Part shown: piece by piece, positions 60,381 through 64,000 of the stretch | Layout of the letters: each line of letters begins with the position of its first letter | Position numbering within the stretch: the first letter of the stretch is position 1 | NCBI GenBank assembly: GCA_045601405.1 | Contig: JAZRZO010000020.1 | Location: forward strand, 1 to 64,000 | DNA: 64,000 nt | Direction of reading: 5' to 3' | DNA from: RGIG5612 sp045601405 | GTDB taxonomy: Bacteria; Bacillota; Clostridia; Lachnospirales; Lachnospiraceae | Notes under the pieces: generated by a model | Database searches by the model: none | What the model saw: the letters and a program-made list of their open reading frames with translations, nothing else | Told to the model about the DNA's origin: nothing | Position numbers and translations under genes: made by a program

Positions 60381-62084
60381 TTGAAGCTCAAAAAGATATT
60401 CATTTCATTTTTAGTTCTTTTAATCCTTTTTTTATGTTTGGCAGTCCCGGTAAGGACAGAGGCAAGGGTAGGAGGCAGTGGAAGGTATATCGGTCAGGCT
60501 CTGGGGATCACCAGAGGACAGCTGGTAAACAGTCTTAACAGACATCGTTATGACAGCTATTATCTCGGCACGTGTTTTCGCACATCAGCCAATTGGTATG
60601 ACCTGATATACCCCAACGGAGCTCCGCTCAATGGCTGGTACACAGGGATGAACTGCGCAGGATGGGTGAGCAGGGCATTTATGGATGCGGGAGCAAACCT
60701 TGATCCGATAAACCGATACAAGGGAGATAATTATAACCTTTTCTGCTGCGCAGCTTCCACCTGGCTGAATTACGTGTTAAAAACAGACACAAGATATTTT
60801 GTCTATGAATCCAAGGAGGAAATGCTTGCCGACGGCAAGCTGAGAAAAGGCGATATCATAATGACCGAGCCGCGTGACTGGTCAATGTATAAGGCGGATA
60901 CACATCTGTGCATCTTCTGGGGGGATTATCCGTCTGATGATAAAACATGGCACCAGACAGCAATAGGTAATAATATCTCAGAAATCAGACCGGGATGCGC
61001 CAATTCAAGGTGGTTCGTTTTCCCTATCGATTCCGTCGCTAATGAGTATTATCCGCCTGATTATACGGGGGTGAAATTTGATGAGTATTATTATGCCTGG
61101 GTATATACGGAAAATGGGAAAATAGACTGGTCTAAAAACGGGCTCGTTCAGAAAAAGGAAAACGGAGGCTGGTTTTATTTCAAGAACGGATTTCTTGACT
61201 GGAGTGCCAATACCTTTGCACAGGTGAACGGACAGGGCGCATGGTGGCTCGTCCGCGGAGGCCAGATAGATTTTGCATACAACAGTCTTATAAAGTGGGG
61301 TGATGACTGGCTGTATGTACACAACGGATATGTTGACTACGATCATAGCGGCCTGGTTTACTACAATGGTAAATGGTTCTATGTGAAAAACGGAAAAGCA
61401 GACTGGTCACATACAGGGCTTGAGTATTATAATGGCGGCTGGTTTTATGTAAAGAATGGTACTCTGGATTGGAGCATGAATACCCTGGCACAAATTGATG
61501 GTTATGACGCATGGTGGCTCGTCCGCGGAGGCCAGATAGACTTTGCATACAACAGTCTTATAAAGTGGGGTGATGACTGGCTGTATGTACACAACGGATA
61601 TGTTGACTACGGTCATAGCGGCCTGGTTTACTACAACGGTAAATGGTTCTATGTGAAAAACGGAAAAGTAGACTGGTCACATACAGGACTTGAGTATTAT
61701 AATGGCGGCTGGTTTTATGTAAAGAATGGTATTCTGGATTGGAGCATGAATACCCTGGCACAAATTGATGGTTATGACGCATGGTGGCTCGTCCGCGGAG
61801 GCCATATTGATTTTGAGTATGACAGCCTTATCAGATGGGGCAATGACTGGCTCTATGTACATAAAGGGTATGTTGACTATGCATACACAGGTCTGGCATA
61901 TTACAGCGGAAAGTGGTTTTATGTTAAAGGCGGGAAACTGGACTGGTCATACACAGGCATTGCTCAGTATGGTAACGCTTGGTTTTACGTTAAAAGAGGA
62001 GAGCTTGACTGTAACTATAATGGAACGGTGGAGTATCTCGGCTACACGTTCAATGTAAGAGGCGGAGTGGTGGTCTGGAATTAA
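60381..62084 (+). CDS. Secreted cysteine-peptidase-like protein with aromatic repeats (copy 1)
   Basis: About 567 residues. TTG at 60381 is preferred: GAGGGTG lies 7 bases upstream and the product MKLKKIFISFLVLL matches the paralogue at 63015. A signal peptide is followed by a domain of about 210 residues with NCAGWVSRAFMDAG (likely catalytic cysteine), RKGDIIM, DTHLCIFWG and WHQTAIGNNISEI (candidate histidines), arranged like NlpC/P60 or CHAP amidases. Then about 17 aromatic repeats (WFYVKNGKxDWSxTGL). Likely a cell-wall hydrolase or anchored surface enzyme; the domain assignment is by motif order and should be checked by structure prediction. Confidence 0.8.
   Translation: MKLKKIFISFLVLLILFLCLAVPVRTEARVGGSGRYIGQALGITRGQLVNSLNRHRYDSYYLGTCFRTSANWYDLIYPNGAPLNGWYTGMNCAGWVSRAFMDAGANLDPINRYKGDNYNLFCCAASTWLNYVLKTDTRYFVYESKEEMLADGKLRKGDIIMTEPRDWSMYKADTHLCIFWGDYPSDDKTWHQTAIGNNISEIRPGCANSRWFVFPIDSVANEYYPPDYTGVKFDEYYYAWVYTENGKIDWSKNGLVQKKENGGWFYFKNGFLDWSANTFAQVNGQGAWWLVRGGQIDFAYNSLIKWGDDWLYVHNGYVDYDHSGLVYYNGKWFYVKNGKADWSHTGLEYYNGGWFYVKNGTLDWSMNTLAQIDGYDAWWLVRGGQIDFAYNSLIKWGDDWLYVHNGYVDYGHSGLVYYNGKWFYVKNGKVDWSHTGLEYYNGGWFYVKNGILDWSMNTLAQIDGYDAWWLVRGGHIDFEYDSLIRWGNDWLYVHKGYVDYAYTGLAYYSGKWFYVKGGKLDWSYTGIAQYGNAWFYVKRGELDCNYNGTVEYLGYTFNVRGGVVVWN
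61239..61778 (+). repeat. 270-bp tandem direct repeat (two units)
   Basis: Units 61239-61508 and 61509-61778 differ at 6 of 270 positions by my count. They encode 90 residues each (four to five aromatic repeats). A third copy starts at 61779 and is identical for about 22 bases before diverging. The frame is kept, so the protein simply grows by 90 residues per unit. Confidence 0.92.
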
Positions 62085-62085
62085 C

Positions 62086-62976
62086 ATGGATAAGACAAAA
62101 CCGGCTCTTGCTGTTATATTGTCCGGAGTATGTTGGGGCGTTATAAATATCTTTGCAAAAAGACTTGCAGCCTCAGGGCTTACATCGCTGCAGATATCTG
62201 CTATCAGAATGACAATAGCATTTATCGTTTTCACTGCGGTCGTTCTGATAAAGGACAGAAAACTTTTTCGTATAGACCTGAGAGATGTCTGGATATTCGC
62301 TTGTACCGGGATAATAAGCATCGTACTGTTTAATACCTTTTATTTTCACACAGCCATAAACAGCCAGGCGTCTGTTGCAGTCGTCCTTTTATATACATCG
62401 CCTGTTTTTGTCATGGTGTTATCAGCGATCATCTTTAAGGAAAAGATAACGGCAAGAAAAATAATAGCACTCATATTTACTGTAGCCGGCTGCGTTCTTG
62501 TATCCGGCATTGCAGGAGGCTCGTACACGCTGCCGCCACTCGTGCTTATGTCAGGTATAGCGTCAGGCTTTTTTTACGCTCTTTATTCTATATTCGGCAA
62601 TATTGCGCTTGAAAAATATGATACTCTGACAGTTACAGTGTGGACATTTATATTTGCATTTATATCGGCTGTATCTCTCGGGAGTCCGGGGAAAATAGTA
62701 GATGCTTTCGTCAATGAGCCTGTGCTGATACTGTGGGGAGTCGGGATTGGCATAATATCAACCGTAATGCCTTACTTTTTATATACCTGGGGACTAAAGC
62801 GGATGGAGCCGACAAAAGCAGCCATTCTTGTAGCGGTCGAACCGGTGGTAGGTGCCGTGATAGGCATATTTTTGTTCCGTGAGCCTCATGACCTGCTTAA
62901 GATAACCGGGATCGTTTTCATTATTACAGCGATTATCATCCTGAATTTCAGGGTTAAAAAATCAAATAATCTGTGA
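62086..62976 (+). CDS. EamA-family transporter
   Basis: A 296-residue membrane protein with ten hydrophobic segments arranged as two EamA halves (VICWGVINIFAKRLA-like first helix; MPYFLYTWGLKRMEPTKAAILVAVEPVVGAVIG at the end). Drug/metabolite exporter superfamily; substrate unknown. It starts 2 bases after the repeat protein, so it is probably co-transcribed. Confidence 0.9.
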   Translation: MDKTKPALAVILSGVCWGVINIFAKRLAASGLTSLQISAIRMTIAFIVFTAVVLIKDRKLFRIDLRDVWIFACTGIISIVLFNTFYFHTAINSQASVAVVLLYTSPVFVMVLSAIIFKEKITARKIIALIFTVAGCVLVSGIAGGSYTLPPLVLMSGIASGFFYALYSIFGNIALEKYDTLTVTVWTFIFAFISAVSLGSPGKIVDAFVNEPVLILWGVGIGIISTVMPYFLYTWGLKRMEPTKAAILVAVEPVVGAVIGIFLFREPHDLLKITGIVFIITAIIILNFRVKKSNNL

Positions 62977-63014
62977 TAAAATATTGACAATTTTAATAAA
63001 AGGAAACAAATAAA

Positions 63015-64000
63015 GTGAGAATTAAGAAAGTCATTATTTCTGTATTAGCAGTTATACTGTTTTTTTCGTGTTTTTTGGCACCCGTTAAGACCGAAGCTAA
63101 AATGGGTGGTTCAAATAATTATATTGGCAGCGCATTGAAGATCACAAGACAGCAGTTTTTAAATCATTTGTACAGGCACAGTAACGACGGATATTATCTT
63201 GGCACACGGTTTTTCTCTTCCTCAAATTGGATTAATCTGATATATCCGAACGGAAGCCCGCGCTATGACGGGTTTACCGGCATGAACTGCGCAGGCTGGG
63301 TAAGCAGAGCATTATGTGATGCCGGGGCCGATCTTAACCCTATTCTGGCATGGTCCGACAACGGCAATGGTGTATGTGGAGCTTCCACGTGGTTGAATTA
63401 TGTGGCACATACCAATACCAGATACTATGTATATGAATCCAAGGAAGAGATGATATACGATGGTAAGCTCAGGAAAGGGGATATCATAATGTCCTATCCC
63501 CGCGTATGGTTTGAGGGGGCTGACACACATATAGGTATATTCTGGGGAAATAATGCCTATGATGATAAAATATGGCATCAGACAGCCATCGGCAATAATA
63601 TTTCAGAGATAAGGGCAGGGTGTGCCAATTCACGGTGGTATCTGTTCCCGTTTGACGCTGTTATAAATGAGGTGTATCCGTATGATTATACGGGAGTAAA
63701 ATTTGATGAGTATTATTATGCCTGGGTATATACGGAAAATGGAAAGATAGACTGGTCTAAGAACGGACTCGTTCAGAAAAAGGAAAACGGCGGCTGGTAT
63801 TATTTCAAGAACGGATTTCTTGACTGGAGCGCCAATACCTTTGCGCAGGTGAACGGCCAGGGAGCATGGTGGCTCGTCCGCGGGGGACAGATAGACTGGG
63901 GCTTCAATGGATTTATCAAATGGGGTAATGACTGGCTGTATGTCCACAATGGTTATGTTGATTATGACTATACCGGGCTTGTATATTTCAACGGAAACTG
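63015..64000 (+). CDS. Secreted cysteine-peptidase-like protein with aromatic repeats (copy 2, cut by window end)
   Basis: 328 complete codons from GTG 63015 with no stop before the window ends. Signal peptide (MRIKKVIISVLAVILFF), then the same domain as copy 1: NCAGWVSRALCDAG, RKGDIIMS, DTHIGIFWG and WHQTAIGNNISEI, and the first aromatic repeats. The stretch from DEYYYAWVYTENGKIDWSKN onward is nearly identical to copy 1 at DNA level, while the N-terminal domain has diverged more. AGGAAA serves as ribosome site. Confidence 0.85.
   Translation, partial: MRIKKVIISVLAVILFFSCFLAPVKTEAKMGGSNNYIGSALKITRQQFLNHLYRHSNDGYYLGTRFFSSSNWINLIYPNGSPRYDGFTGMNCAGWVSRALCDAGADLNPILAWSDNGNGVCGASTWLNYVAHTNTRYYVYESKEEMIYDGKLRKGDIIMSYPRVWFEGADTHIGIFWGNNAYDDKIWHQTAIGNNISEIRAGCANSRWYLFPFDAVINEVYPYDYTGVKFDEYYYAWVYTENGKIDWSKNGLVQKKENGGWYYFKNGFLDWSANTFAQVNGQGAWWLVRGGQIDWGFNGFIKWGNDWLYVHNGYVDYDYTGLVYFNGN

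Noticed and set aside
59400..62084. CRISPR-like regular repeats
   Set aside because: The regularity comes from protein-coding aromatic repeats in frame; unit lengths (267-270 bases) and sequence do not fit CRISPR, and there are no cas genes.

Overview
The window reads as chromosome from a strictly anaerobic, Gram-positive member of the Clostridia (Lachnospirales/Eubacteriales type). Evidence: an Rnf-type ion-pumping operon, Firmicutes gene orders (rpmB-asp23-fakA-recG; asp23-nusB-xseA-xseB-ispA-dxs-tlyA-nadK), a class B sortase, cysteine-type ribosomal protein L28, and surface proteins built from aromatic W/Y-G repeats of the kind common in Lachnospiraceae. The species cannot be named from sequence alone.

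Positions 1 to about 10,300 are an accessory region, visibly richer in A+T than the rest from about 3,000 onward. It carries, from the left edge, a P4/NrS-1-like replication primase-helicase (minus strand, running off the window), a small sigma-like regulator, a SymE-family toxin, and a restriction-modification locus. That locus has an XRE regulator, an MjaI-type restriction endonuclease and a second, split MjaI-like pair on the plus strand. They converge on a beta-class DNA methyltransferase with a C-terminal SNase-like domain, preceded by its own XRE regulator. An IS3/IS150-type element sits between the two arms, apparently in the loop of what was their shared terminator. A Ser/Thr protein kinase and a DUF2806 protein are transcribed divergently from the methyltransferase arm. 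The two divergent promoters overlap at their -35 boxes, so the kinase/DUF2806 pair may belong to the same defence locus. This is the most likely place for an undescribed system.

Positions 10,400 to 23,600 hold stand-alone or small-operon genes: a vWA protein, a 5'-truncated YjbR-MGMT fusion, a QueT transporter, a Bax inhibitor-HAD-SnoaL operon, an aldo/keto reductase with ferredoxin clusters, a metal ABC transporter with a coupled lipoprotein, an asparagine synthase lacking its glutaminase nucleophile, an aminotransferase, lipoproteins and sortase B.

Positions 23,600 to 57,800 are a dense, almost entirely plus-strand housekeeping block: uvrC, an ISNCY-type insertion sequence, rpmB-asp23-fakA-recG, ddl-murF, an RNase H-like exonuclease, rnfCDGEA (no rnfB in place), a CBS protein, tyrS, alaS, rlmH, the nusB-to-nadK run, gpmI, two CapA-like proteins, secG, smpB and the tmRNA gene ssrA. 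Many genes overlap by 4 to 8 bases, suggesting long coupled transcripts.

Positions 57,800 to 64,000 encode secreted cell-surface proteins: an SGNH hydrolase with aromatic repeats, and two paralogous cysteine-peptidase-like proteins with the same repeats (the second cut by the window end), separated by an EamA transporter. The repeats include a 270-bp tandem duplication with only 6 differences, showing recent repeat expansion.
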